From assembly GCA_963665925.1 (NCBI GenBank), contig OY762511.1, forward strand, positions 3,658,001-3,722,000: a stretch of 64,000 nt of DNA. The letters run 5' to 3'. Position numbers and translations under genes: made by a program. The notes below the pieces were generated by a model that was given only the letters and a program-made list of their open reading frames with translations, was not told the origin of the DNA and did not search any database. Within the stretch, counting starts at the first letter, position 1. Each line of letters begins with the position of its first letter. Positions 8,896-17,723 of the stretch are shown piece by piece. Source of the DNA: G963665925 sp963665925. Lineage in GTDB: Bacteria > Bacillota > Clostridia > Peptostreptococcales > Acidaminobacteraceae.

Positions 8896-10068
8896 ATGTC
8901 TACTAAAGTAATCGTCAATAATCTGACTAAAATATTTGGAAAATCGCCTAAGAAGGCTCAGAAGTATCTTGAATCAGGTATGAAAAAGGAAGATATTCTC
9001 AAGAAGACAGGTCAAACTGTTGGTATTAACAATGTTAGCTTTGATGTGCGCGAAGGTGAAACCTTCGTCATCATGGGACTTTCAGGCAGTGGCAAATCAA
9101 CACTGATCCGCTGTCTAAACCTGTTGAACAAACCCACCTCTGGAGAAATCATCGTCGATGGCGACAATATCATTGAATACAATCCAAAGGAGCTGCGCGA
9201 TTTCCGTCAAAACAAAATTGCAATGGTTTTTCAACACTTTGGGCTATTCAGTCATAGAACAGTTATGGACAACATTGAATTTGGCCTTGAAGTCAAAGGC
9301 ATGGAAAAAGACAAACGCTTTAACACTTCAAAAAAAGCGCTCGAAGCCGTTGGCCTAAATGGCTGGGGCGATTCTTACCTGCATGAGCTCAGTGGTGGTA
9401 TGAAGCAGCGTGTCGGTTTAGCACGTGCACTTGCAAACGACCCCGATATCCTGCTCATGGATGAACCCTTCAGTGCCCTTGATCCACTTATTCGTAGCGA
9501 TATGCATGTGGAGCTACTGGACTTACAGTCCGAGTTGAAGAAGACCATCATTTTCATTACACATGATGTCAATGAAGCCTTTCTGCTTGGAGACCGCATC
9601 GCTGTCCTCAAAGATGGTGAAATTGTTCAGATTGGTACACAGGAAGACTTCTTTGAAAATCCTGCCAATGAATACATTGAGAACTTCATTAAAGATATAG
9701 ACCGGATTCGTGTTTTGAAGAGCGAACATATCATGAGAAAGCCTAAGTTTAAGGCTACACTGGAAATGTCTCCAAAGGTTCTTATAAAGAAAATGGAAGA
9801 AAACGATCTGGACTACGCCTTCGTGGTAGACAAAGACCGCATATTCAAAGGTATTGTCACTGTCGATGACGCCATTAAATGCATGCGTGAGGGTGAAAAG
9901 ATCAAGGATGTTTTAAGAACAGACTATAAGACTGTGCCGGGCAATGCCTACATTAAGGACATTGTGAACGATGCCATGGAAACGTCCTATTCCCTAGCTG
10001 TTACAAACGACAAGAATCAGCTTAGGGGCATCATTCCTAGAAGTGCCATACTCAAGGCCTTGATATAA
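8896..10068 (+). CDS. opuAA: Glycine betaine/proline ABC transporter ATPase with CBS domains
   Basis: This is the ATP-binding subunit of the quaternary-amine uptake family (EC 7.6.2.9 type), 390 aa. Walker A is GLSGSGKST (about 60-68), the ABC signature is LSGGMKQRVGLARA and Walker B is ILLMDEPFSALDP. The long N-terminal extension (FGKSPKKAQKYLESG) is typical of OpuAA/ProV. Two C-terminal CBS modules (about 270-390) are present; in related OpuA they sense ionic strength or bind c-di-AMP. The neighbouring BusR-like regulator makes c-di-AMP control of the whole system plausible, though that is inference. A terminator follows 27 bp downstream. Confidence 0.95.
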   Translation: MSTKVIVNNLTKIFGKSPKKAQKYLESGMKKEDILKKTGQTVGINNVSFDVREGETFVIMGLSGSGKSTLIRCLNLLNKPTSGEIIVDGDNIIEYNPKELRDFRQNKIAMVFQHFGLFSHRTVMDNIEFGLEVKGMEKDKRFNTSKKALEAVGLNGWGDSYLHELSGGMKQRVGLARALANDPDILLMDEPFSALDPLIRSDMHVELLDLQSELKKTIIFITHDVNEAFLLGDRIAVLKDGEIVQIGTQEDFFENPANEYIENFIKDIDRIRVLKSEHIMRKPKFKATLEMSPKVLIKKMEENDLDYAFVVDKDRIFKGIVTVDDAIKCMREGEKIKDVLRTDYKTVPGNAYIKDIVNDAMETSYSLAVTNDKNQLRGIIPRSAILKALI

Positions 10069-10095
10069 TTTTGAACCTAATACAAGCCTAATAGA

Positions 10096-10146
10096 AAGAG
10101 TGCTGCCAATGACTTCAATTTGAAGTTATGGCAGCACTCTTATTTT
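10096..10146 (+). terminator. Terminator of opuAB-opuAA
   Basis: Stem AAGAGTGCTGCCA-TGACTTCAA / TTGAAGTTA-TGGCAGCACTCTT followed by ATTTTC. Confidence 0.8.
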
Positions 10147-10223
10147 CTTCATTCGGATTTTCGTATTCCGTTTATCGTATTCATTCTATTATGACGCGGG
10201 TCTTACACGGTTTGTGCACATTT

Positions 10224-10838
10224 CTACTGTTTAACAAAATCGACAACGCGTGAATAGGAATTCTTTTTTCCAACAAAGACAATGGTATCCTCTGCCTCAA
10301 GAATCCATTCGGGATTTGGCGACAAGGTATTGTTGCCTTCACGCTTTATGCCAATTATTGTGGCACCTGTGTAATTCCAAAACTCAATTTCGCATAACTT
10401 CTTACCAAGCAGACTGCTCGATGCTGGTATATCCACCTCAAGCGGATATATGATTCCAATATCCCTATGCAATGTGAGATGATCGACCATCTTGTTGATT
10501 TTATTGGTCAGCTTATGCTCCAAGTCATTCTTTTCTTTCAGAATATCCGCTATTTCAGACTTCATTTCCGTAAAGCTTGATCTATTATAATACTGATTGA
10601 TATATTCGATCGCTTTGCGCGCACTTAACACTTTAATACCACTTTTCGGAGCTGAATCGACAACGCCAAGATCCTTTAAAAGGATGACTGCTCGACGTAT
10701 GGTTTCGGGTGAAACACCATACTTGCTTGCAAGTGTCGAACGTCCGCTGATTCGGTCCCCCTCCTCCAACTCGCCATTCATGATCATTGTTGCAATGTCG
10801 AAGGCGATTTCTTCATAACGGGGTGATATTTTACGCAT
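10224..10838 (-). CDS. busR: BusR-like GntR-family repressor with RCK_C (TrkA-C) domain
   Basis: A 204-aa regulator with an N-terminal GntR winged helix (about 8-75, helix-turn-helix GRSTLASKYGVSPETIRRAVILLKDLG), a central coiled coil (about 90-115) and a C-terminal RCK_C domain (about 120-204). This is the architecture of BusR, the c-di-AMP-dependent repressor of the glycine betaine transporter in lactococci and streptococci. It stands between the two halves of an OpuA system whose promoters carry identical inverted half-sites 22 bp apart, and BusR is described as a tetramer that measures the distance between half-sites. Repression of opuAB-opuAA and opuAC is therefore a strong inference. 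The start follows AGGAG. A cation-transport target is the main alternative. Confidence 0.85.
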   Translation of the reverse strand: MRKISPRYEEIAFDIATMIMNGELEEGDRISGRSTLASKYGVSPETIRRAVILLKDLGVVDSAPKSGIKVLSARKAIEYINQYYNRSSFTEMKSEIADILKEKNDLEHKLTNKINKMVDHLTLHRDIGIIYPLEVDIPASSSLLGKKLCEIEFWNYTGATIIGIKREGNNTLSPNPEWILEAEDTIVFVGKKNSYSRVVDFVKQ

Positions 10839-10952
10839 ATTAATACTCCTGGCTTTTTCTTCTATCTTACCATAAAAAGCGCCATACCGCCTTGGTCACA
10901 ATGCTAAAAATTTGCAATATCTATATCTTAACAGAGCTCAGAACATGGCTAA

Positions 10953-12737
10953 TCAGCTGCCAATACGCGTCATTAGGGCTGACATTTCTTCAAGAGACTG
11001 GCCTATGTATGCAGCCAGCTTATTCAAATCAGATTCTAAGGCACTTCGACTCACCATATTGAAGGTAAATGCATGCTCCCCTTTCAAATAGCGAATTGCG
11101 AAGCCATCTTCAACAACAGGACCATACCCGACAAGATCAACGCCATAGGTTGATGTCGTACTCGTACAAATCGTACTGTGCGTCATCATTTCATAGCCCT
11201 TATCTTCAAACAAAGCAGGTAGAACGTCCATATTCAGCGCCTCACCATAAAGCGTGTACATTTTCTTTAGCGCAAACAGATGGGAATCTATCCCCTGTCC
11301 TTCACGACACTCGGCAAGACGTGAGACCTGCTTTTGAGCAGCAAGACGAAGCGCATCTGCTTTCATTTTGTCATCACAGTGCCCATCAATCATCCGTTTG
11401 ACAAATGCCATAGACTCATCTGAAATACAGTGAGAGACCTCAATACGTCCATGTAGGTATTTACGGACCATCACCGCCTCATATGAACTGTAGCATCTTC
11501 CAAATAGCTTGTACTGAGCAAGGTGGAAAGCAAGCTGTACAAATGCATCTGGACTTATGCCGAAGGATTTGATGTGGCCATTGCCGAAAGCTTCAAACTT
11601 CATGACCTTGATTGCAGAGTTCGCTGCATAGGCTATCATCTCTTCTTTTCTTCGCACAATAGTTTGCTTTACTGCATCATCAAGTTTAAGCGTCACAGGA
11701 TGAACGTTCAACAAAGTGTGCAGATCATCATCCCCCTTGGAATTTGAAGCAAATTTGTCAACTTGATCAAATATAAACTTTGTCATGTTTGTTACAACTG
11801 AGCCATCAAAGCCTGTATGCTCCAGATTAAGACCCATTTTACAGTTCTTTGACACGATGAATTGCAGGGATTTGTCAAACCATCGATTTCTGCCATATCC
11901 GTGAAGATACTGGGCAGAACACGCTTCAAGCGTATCTAATTCCACTTCATCAGGACACAGGGCAAATATTGCGCTATCGATGGTTTTTAAAAAGTCTTGA
12001 TTCTTTATGTCAAGTTTCAGCAAGTGTGCTCGTGTGTCCGCCCAGCTCTCCCGATCGAGTGTTGTAAGTATGGAAAATTCATCTTCCTGTCCGGCAGGTG
12101 GCAGAGAAAGTATTTTACTGAGGGCCTTTTTAACCGCGTCGAAGCCATAGGGTGACTTATCCTCTTTAAGGATATTAAGGGAATAGACAGCCTCCTTCGA
12201 TAAAACGATAATATGTCTGCTTTCATTATACTGAACGAAAACGTCTCGTTTGCTTTCAGGAACGCGTGTTGCCGAGAATAGATTTCTGTACTGATTCATA
12301 CAAAGCGGCTGGCCTGACTGCACCTCGACTTCCAGCGCCTCTTTGTCAATACGTGTTTTAAAATCAAGCACACAGAGAGCGAGTGCAGCAGCTGCTTCCA
12401 CCTGAGTAAACTGCTTCATTTCCGCCTTGTCCTTAAGCAGATAAAAGACATTGCTGTTGATTGGCAGCGGCGCTCTTGCATGTAAATAGATGTCATGCCA
12501 CAAGGGTTCTGACCAGTTGTGTATCTTTTCTTGATCAGCCCAGCGCTTAAGTGCCTCTTGGAGGATTGGACCTTCGCCTTCATCCGCCAAAAAGGTGCTG
12601 ACAATCCGCTCGGTATTTTCAAATTCCAATTGGGTTAACAGGGGACGTGTCCACTCCAGCAATTTATTGCATGTCTCTTCCAAATCAGGTATTGGACGAA
12701 TTGGCAGCTTACCCTGATTTCTAAATGTTCCCTCCAT
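10953..12737 (-). CDS. Choline/carnitine O-acyltransferase family protein
   Basis: A 594-aa member of the carnitine/choline acyltransferase family, which moves acyl groups between CoA and a hydroxylated quaternary amine. Family blocks seen in order are NRWFDKSLQFIV, LEHTGFDG with the catalytic His (about residue 313), GISPDAFVQLAFHLAQYKLFG, SYEAVMVRKYLHGRI, DSHLFALK and GYGPVVEDGFAIRY. Relative to animal carnitine acetyltransferase, the residues that contact or favour carnitine appear changed: the T after GR is I, the next T is V, and the R in the DRHL motif is S. Choline acetyltransferases also lack that Arg. The STS motif reads CTS. The start follows AAAGGAG; no signal peptide. It lies 96 bp after opuAC, with a terminator between. 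The family is common in eukaryotes and sporadic in bacteria. The substrate is not established. Confidence 0.85.
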   Translation of the reverse strand: MEGTFRNQGKLPIRPIPDLEETCNKLLEWTRPLLTQLEFENTERIVSTFLADEGEGPILQEALKRWADQEKIHNWSEPLWHDIYLHARAPLPINSNVFYLLKDKAEMKQFTQVEAAAALALCVLDFKTRIDKEALEVEVQSGQPLCMNQYRNLFSATRVPESKRDVFVQYNESRHIIVLSKEAVYSLNILKEDKSPYGFDAVKKALSKILSLPPAGQEDEFSILTTLDRESWADTRAHLLKLDIKNQDFLKTIDSAIFALCPDEVELDTLEACSAQYLHGYGRNRWFDKSLQFIVSKNCKMGLNLEHTGFDGSVVTNMTKFIFDQVDKFASNSKGDDDLHTLLNVHPVTLKLDDAVKQTIVRRKEEMIAYAANSAIKVMKFEAFGNGHIKSFGISPDAFVQLAFHLAQYKLFGRCYSSYEAVMVRKYLHGRIEVSHCISDESMAFVKRMIDGHCDDKMKADALRLAAQKQVSRLAECREGQGIDSHLFALKKMYTLYGEALNMDVLPALFEDKGYEMMTHSTICTSTTSTYGVDLVGYGPVVEDGFAIRYLKGEHAFTFNMVSRSALESDLNKLAAYIGQSLEEMSALMTRIGS

Positions 12738-12759
12738 ACTGCTACTCCTTTTCCCGTAG

Positions 12760-12789
12760 ATAAACAAAAAGCAGATCTCTCTGCTTTTT
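12760..12789 (-). terminator. Terminator of opuAC
   Basis: A stem of AAAAAGCAGA / TCTGCTTTTT with a 4-nt loop, followed on the minus strand by GTTTATC. It lies between opuAC and the acyltransferase, so any read-through would set the acyltransferase level. The stem is the same as that of the hairpin before opuAB. Confidence 0.75.
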
Positions 12790-12832
12790 GTCGTTGATTT
12801 CTCATATTTTGCTTGATATCTGCATATGCTTC

Positions 12833-13858
12833 CTATTCAAGAGATGCAAGAACAGCATTATAGGCATCTTCTGTAACCCATGACTTCCAAAGATCTTGCT
12901 TCTCATTCAGGAACCAGTCTGCAGTTTCATCGATTTCAGCATCATTCTCCTGCATGTAAACCAGGAACTCACTGATGATTGCCGAGCTCGTCTTGTATTT
13001 TGACAAGAAGTCTGCAACTTCAGGATGCTGTTCATAGGACACATCATCCATGGTGATGGTACAGTCGATTGCCTTAAAAGCACAGCTATAGTTGTTTTCC
13101 CAGGCTTCTTGTGTAAATGGTTCCTCTTCCAGAAGAACGATATCGTATTTACCGCTGATCCAAGTCGGTTCCCAGTAGTAACCTACCCAAGGCTTGCCCT
13201 TTTCATAGGCACCTGCCAGCGATGCAGACAGACCTGAGTCCGAGCCAGAATTTACAAGATTGTACATTTCATCAAGACCGTAGTCTTCGAATTTTACACG
13301 CATAATTTCAGATACATTCCATGACGGCGGTGCATTGACAATAGCACCCTTGCTTGGATCTTCCTGGTCTTCAAAGAGCTCAGGGTATTTTGCCAGGTCT
13401 GCAACCGTCTTCAGATCCGGTGCCATTGGCGCAATACCACGTGCCGCGTCACCCTCAATGACATATCTAGGTACATAGAATCCCTGTGCATTGTCATCAA
13501 AGTTCAAACCGACCTCAATAATGTCACCAGCATCAACAGCAGGCTGGTATGTTGGATAATTATCCGGCCACTGCTCCATATGTACATTTACATCCCCTTC
13601 GGCATGTGCTGTTTCCAAATTTACAGTAGAGCCTGGCATCAGCTCAACTTCATACCCATATCCTTCTTCAAGGATATGTTTGGCAATTGCATTGTGAACA
13701 CGCAGGCTGTCCCAGCTGCCATCAGCCAGAATCAGTTTCTTCTCAATCGTCGGCTCCGATGTCTCTTCTTTCTTGGCTTCCGTGTCCGAACCGCCGCAAG
13801 CCGACAAGGCCATGGCCAATAATAATACTAAACCTAGTAGATAAAATCTTTTCTGCAT
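12833..13858 (-). CDS. opuAC: Glycine betaine-binding lipoprotein
   Basis: This is the substrate-binding subunit of the OpuA-type importer, 341 aa, anchored outside the membrane. It has a lipoprotein signal with lipobox ALSAC (Cys 21) and a mature OpuAC-type domain. Tryptophans likely to form the aromatic cage for the quaternary ammonium are seen in HMEQWPDNYP, PPSWNVSE and VGYYWEPTWISG. AAGGAGG precedes the ATG. It is transcribed from its own consensus promoter at 13879-13918, which has the same architecture as that of opuAB. Confidence 0.93.
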   Translation of the reverse strand: MQKRFYLLGLVLLLAMALSACGGSDTEAKKEETSEPTIEKKLILADGSWDSLRVHNAIAKHILEEGYGYEVELMPGSTVNLETAHAEGDVNVHMEQWPDNYPTYQPAVDAGDIIEVGLNFDDNAQGFYVPRYVIEGDAARGIAPMAPDLKTVADLAKYPELFEDQEDPSKGAIVNAPPSWNVSEIMRVKFEDYGLDEMYNLVNSGSDSGLSASLAGAYEKGKPWVGYYWEPTWISGKYDIVLLEEEPFTQEAWENNYSCAFKAIDCTITMDDVSYEQHPEVADFLSKYKTSSAIISEFLVYMQENDAEIDETADWFLNEKQDLWKSWVTEDAYNAVLASLE

Positions 13859-13878
13859 TTTCTGCCTCCTTCGTTAAT

Positions 13879-13918
13879 TGACAACTTTGATTATATAAAT
13901 AAGTTGTTAATGTGTCAA
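13879..13918 (-). promoter_or_regulatory. Sigma-A promoter of opuAC with embedded BusR-type operator
   Basis: On the minus strand: TTGACA (13918-13913), 17 bp, TATAAT (13895-13890). TAACAACTT (13909-13901) fills the spacer and AAGTTGTCA (13887-13879) follows the -10 box by 2 nt; the two inverted half-sites are 22 bp apart. A further AAGTTGTCA occurs on the plus strand at 13941-13949. The arrangement matches the opuAB promoter base for base in spacing. Confidence 0.8.
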
Positions 13919-14045
13919 TAGCAACTCAAATATATGCATAAAGTTGTCATAGTAAATATATGCACAATATGAACCCATGCTGAATACAGATAAATGTGTT
14001 AAAATAGTTAAGTGGCAATTTGCTTGCCAAGGAAAGGATGATCAC

Positions 14046-16004
14046 ATGCACATTTTGACACTAGAGGGTATTTCCAAGTCATACAGCGACCGAATGCTCT
14101 TCGAAGATATAGATTTCAGTATTAATGATACGGACAAGATTGGCCTTATTGGTGTGAATGGTACCGGTAAGTCTACCCTTTTGAAAATCATTGCCGGTAT
14201 TGAGTCGCCCGATTCAGGTACACTTCTTACCATGAAGAACATGCGTATATGCTTCTTATCACAGGAACCAGACTTCAAGGATGAAGCGACGGTTCTTGAG
14301 CAGATTTTTTACGGGGATTCTGAGGTCCTGACACTTATTCGTGATTACGAGTCTGTGACCGAAAAACTGACTGCACAGCCAAATGATTCAGCACTGATGG
14401 ACGCCCAGATGCAGCTCATTCAGAGAATGAATGCCGAAAACGCCTGGGAACTCGAAAGCCAGGTCAAGACGGTTCTCACAAAATTGGGTATTCATGATTT
14501 CAGCGCTACCATGCGCACGCTCAGCGGTGGTCAAAAGAAGCGTATAGCCCTTGCACAGGCGCTCATCACACCGTGCGACCTGCTCATTCTAGACGAACCG
14601 ACCAACCACATGGACAACGAAACCATTGATTGGCTGGAAGAATACTTAAAAGCCCGTAAAGGCGCCCTGCTCATGATCACACATGACCGCTACTTCCTGG
14701 ACAATGTCTCCAACCGGACAATCGAACTGGATCACGGTTCCCTATTTTCATACGACGGAAACTATACACTCTTCATTGAAAAAAAGATAGAACGTCAGCA
14801 AATGGCTGAATCCATGGAACGCAAGAGACAAAACCTCTATAGACAGGAGCTCGCATGGATCCGTCGTGGCGCCCTTGCCAGAAGCACCAAGCAGAAGGCA
14901 CGCATCCAGCGATTCGAGTCCCTTGAAAATACAAGTTATGTCAGAAGTGACGATAAGGTAGAGATCTCCGTTGCCCACTCCAGACTGGGTAAGAAAATCC
15001 TAGAAGTCGACCACATCAGCAAGGCCTATGGTGAAAAGAATCTAATTGATGATTTCTCATACATTCTGCTCCCAGATGATAGAATCGGTATCGTCGGTCA
15101 AAACGGTGCTGGAAAAACCACACTGCTTAATATTTTATCTGGCAAAATCAAGCCGGACAGCGGCAGCATTGATATGGGCTCAACCGTTAAACTGGGCTAT
15201 TTCTCTCAGGAATCAGAAGACCTTGATGAAGATATGCGTGCTATTGAGTACATTAGAGATTTCGGTGAGAATGTTCAAACCGCTGACGGGTCAAAAATTA
15301 CAGCCAGCCAAATGATGGAACGCTTCCTATTTGACAAAGATCTGCAATGGACTGTAATCAACCGGCTTTCAGGTGGTGAAAAGCGTCGACTCTACTTGCT
15401 CAGCATCCTCATGCAGGCGCCAAATGTCCTCATTCTTGACGAACCTACAAATGATTTGGACATCGACACACTCAAAGTCCTTGAAATGTATCTAGATGAC
15501 TTTAGCGGTGCTGTAATTTCCGTATCCCACGACAGATACTTCCTGGACAGGACCTGCAAACGCATATTTGCCTTTGAAGGTCAGGGAAAAGTTCTGGAAC
15601 ACACAGGTAACTATACCGAGTATGCTGCCTTCAAGAAAGCTTCTATTGAAAGCTTGAAGGAAAATGAAAAGGATTCCGCGACGGCATCAAACAAGGCAAC
15701 TAAAAGTCCGACTACATCCACTACAGACGCAAACAATGGCGACTCAGCAGATAAACCAGTCAAGAAGAAACTCTCCTACAATGAAACACGGGAGTTAGAC
15801 CAACTGGAAAAGGAAATTCCGGCACTTGAAGAAAAGCTTGAGGCAATCGACACAGAAATGACCACCATCACAACCGATTTCGTAAGGCTTAACGAACTGA
15901 ATACTGCCAAGGATGAAACCGAGGAAGTCCTGCTCGAAAAAATGGAACGCTTTGAAGAGCTCCTTGAACTGAAGGCAGAAATTGAGGCCCAGAAAAATGG
16001 ATAA
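14046..16004 (+). CDS. uup: ABC-F ATPase, Uup type
   Basis: A soluble protein with two ABC ATPase domains and no membrane part, 652 aa from the ATG at 14046 (MHILTLEG, after AAGGATG). It has two Walker A motifs (GVNGTGKST, GQNGAGKTT), two signatures (LSGGQKKRIALAQA, LSGGEKRRLYLL) and two Walker B motifs (LLILDEPTNHMD, VLILDEPTNDLD). The inter-domain linker is rich in Arg and Lys. A low-complexity Ser/Thr linker leads to a C-terminal coiled coil (about 570-650, beginning KKLSYNETRELDQLEKEIPALEEKL), typical of Uup, where it binds DNA or ribosome. The likely role is ribosome-associated rescue or biogenesis; an antibiotic-resistance ABC-F is less likely. Its stop overlaps the next gene. Confidence 0.92.
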   Translation: MHILTLEGISKSYSDRMLFEDIDFSINDTDKIGLIGVNGTGKSTLLKIIAGIESPDSGTLLTMKNMRICFLSQEPDFKDEATVLEQIFYGDSEVLTLIRDYESVTEKLTAQPNDSALMDAQMQLIQRMNAENAWELESQVKTVLTKLGIHDFSATMRTLSGGQKKRIALAQALITPCDLLILDEPTNHMDNETIDWLEEYLKARKGALLMITHDRYFLDNVSNRTIELDHGSLFSYDGNYTLFIEKKIERQQMAESMERKRQNLYRQELAWIRRGALARSTKQKARIQRFESLENTSYVRSDDKVEISVAHSRLGKKILEVDHISKAYGEKNLIDDFSYILLPDDRIGIVGQNGAGKTTLLNILSGKIKPDSGSIDMGSTVKLGYFSQESEDLDEDMRAIEYIRDFGENVQTADGSKITASQMMERFLFDKDLQWTVINRLSGGEKRRLYLLSILMQAPNVLILDEPTNDLDIDTLKVLEMYLDDFSGAVISVSHDRYFLDRTCKRIFAFEGQGKVLEHTGNYTEYAAFKKASIESLKENEKDSATASNKATKSPTTSTTDANNGDSADKPVKKKLSYNETRELDQLEKEIPALEEKLEAIDTEMTTITTDFVRLNELNTAKDETEEVLLEKMERFEELLELKAEIEAQKNG

Positions 16005-16479
16005 TAACACAAACCCTTCAAATTCTAAAATTCAAACCATTTTTATTGATGCTGATGGTTGTCCAGTCGTTAAGAACACCGTACGTATTGCCATTAAGCG
16101 CAAGCTCAAGACTGTCATCGTCAAAAATCATGCCGTGCATATCAAGAACCCCAACCCATCCCTTGTTGAGGTCGTCACTGTTGACAAGTCAAGAGATAGC
16201 GCCGATTACCATATTGCCAACCGCGTTGACAGACATGCCCTCGTCATCACTCAGGACTATGGTCTTGCAGCTATGATCCTTGCAAAGGGTGGCAAGGCCA
16301 TGAACCAAAATGGTGTCATCTACTCAGAGTACAACATGGATCAGCTTCTTGACAGCAGGCATTTCAATCAGGAGCAGCGTCGAAAGCATAAGAAGTATCA
16401 TTCAAAAGCTAAAAAGCGCACGCAGGACGATAATGAAAAGTTCGAGCGAGCACTTGAAGCCTTTCTTGACTCTATATGA
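15997..16479 (+). CDS. YaiI/YqxD family protein (UPF0178, DUF188)
   Basis: A 160-aa DUF188 protein with the family's opening TIFIDADGCPV, the ADYHIANRVDRHALVITQDYGLA block and the C-terminal basic region RRKHKKYHSKAKKR. The conserved acidic residues suggest a PIN-like nuclease fold, but no activity is established. The ATG at 15997 overlaps the uup stop by 8 bases, implying translational coupling. A nearby in-frame TTG at 15982 is less likely. A terminator follows. Confidence 0.88.
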   Translation: MDNNTNPSNSKIQTIFIDADGCPVVKNTVRIAIKRKLKTVIVKNHAVHIKNPNPSLVEVVTVDKSRDSADYHIANRVDRHALVITQDYGLAAMILAKGGKAMNQNGVIYSEYNMDQLLDSRHFNQEQRRKHKKYHSKAKKRTQDDNEKFERALEAFLDSI

Positions 16480-16501
16480 TGATAATATTTGAAAGATAAG
16501 C

Positions 16502-16545
16502 AAAAAAAGCGACAACACATGGCTAACATATGTTGTCGCTTTAAA
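16502..16545. terminator. Bidirectional terminator
   Basis: A 12-bp stem AAAGCGACAACA / TGTTGTCGCTTT with A-run on the left and T-rich flank on the right. It serves the plus-strand uup operon and the minus-strand metal-import operon that converge here. Confidence 0.85.
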
Positions 16546-16599
16546 TTTTGGGCTTAAGACCTGCACTGTGAATTTTTAGAATGAGACTTTTGTAGTGAC

Positions 16600-17697
16600 T
16601 TACTCAAACATTACCGTCTTAAATCCGCCAAAGTCCGCCTTCATTTGATCGTATACAGATTCACCCACAAAGAAAGTGTATATTTCATGGGCTTTTTCAA
16701 CTGGATCGATATCTTCAAACGCTTCCTTATAGATTACACTTCCCTGATAATAGGCATCGATAATCGCGGTATCTATATTGGTAGAATAATAGTTATAGGG
16801 CAGCTGCAGATAGACTTCCTTATTTGAAAACGCCTTGAGTGCCTTATAGTATTCTGGATTTTTCTTATAGTCTTCCTCAACCATGGCAAATCCACCCGCA
16901 TCAATGAAAATCTTATCTGGGTTCCACGCTAGGAGCTGCTCTTTATCAATCATCACCGAACCGGTTTGACCGGTCTCATCCACGACATTCTCTGCATGTA
17001 TCGCATTGAAGAGTGCGTAATTGCCCTGGGTACTTTCTATGCCATGCGCCCCACGTGCTCCAAGTGCACCGACATAGACAGAAGGACTTTCCTCCGTCAC
17101 AAGACCAGCGGTTCTCACATCTAAATCTTCCTTGCAGGATTCAATGAAAGCAACAAGTGCATCGGCGCGCTCAGCTTCACCGACTACCTCACCAATCAGT
17201 TCAAGCGATGCATTGACACTGGCGTCAAAGACAGCGGTTTTTCCATAGCTCAAGGCTATGACAGGTATACCAGTTTTCTCCTGCAGCTTATCTGCGTCTG
17301 CCTTTTCTTTTACATAGGTACAGAAAATCACGTCCGGTGCGACCGTCAGCAGTTTCTCCGGATCTGGTGCATTGTGCGGACCCCCTGCACCGATTACAGG
17401 CAAGTCCATAAGCTCAGAATTTACGATTGTATAGGCTCTTCCCGTGGGATTGTCCTTTTCCATCTGTTCAATGCCAACTACCTTTTCTATTCCACCAACA
17501 TATGTATATAGCCGTAAAGCACCTGGTCCTATTGCAACAACACGCTCTACCTCGGTCTGAACTTCTACCTCTCTGCCGAGCAAGTCTGTCACCAGAATGG
17601 TCGCCTTGTCCACTGAAGCCTGATCAGGCGCTTGAACCGAACAGCCTGCAAGCGATAAGGCCGCAGCTACCATAAATATCAATATTCTCTTATACAT
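16600..17697 (-). CDS. Metal-chelate/cobalamin-type ABC transporter substrate-binding lipoprotein
   Basis: A periplasmic-binding protein of the BtuF/FecB class, 365 aa, exported as a lipoprotein (lipobox SLAGC, Cys 19). The conserved N-terminal strand reads TDLLGREVEVQTEVERVVAIGPGALRL and the second lobe contains WNPDKIFIDAGG. It is the last gene of a four-gene operon with an ATPase, a permease and an FmdE protein. The ligand could be a siderophore, a corrinoid, molybdate or tungstate; the FmdE gene makes an oxyanion of molybdenum or tungsten worth considering, as H. influenzae MolABC belongs to the same transporter class. GGGAGG precedes the start. Confidence 0.88.
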   Translation of the reverse strand: MYKRILIFMVAAALSLAGCSVQAPDQASVDKATILVTDLLGREVEVQTEVERVVAIGPGALRLYTYVGGIEKVVGIEQMEKDNPTGRAYTIVNSELMDLPVIGAGGPHNAPDPEKLLTVAPDVIFCTYVKEKADADKLQEKTGIPVIALSYGKTAVFDASVNASLELIGEVVGEAERADALVAFIESCKEDLDVRTAGLVTEESPSVYVGALGARGAHGIESTQGNYALFNAIHAENVVDETGQTGSVMIDKEQLLAWNPDKIFIDAGGFAMVEEDYKKNPEYYKALKAFSNKEVYLQLPYNYYSTNIDTAIIDAYYQGSVIYKEAFEDIDPVEKAHEIYTFFVGESVYDQMKADFGGFKTVMFE

Positions 17698-17723
17698 AAG
17701 GTCATGTCCTCCCTTATTCTGTC

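Noticed and set aside
13941..13973. A uup promoter using TTGTCA at 13944 as -35
   Set aside because: No acceptable -10 at 16-18 bp; the match is better explained as another operator half-site.
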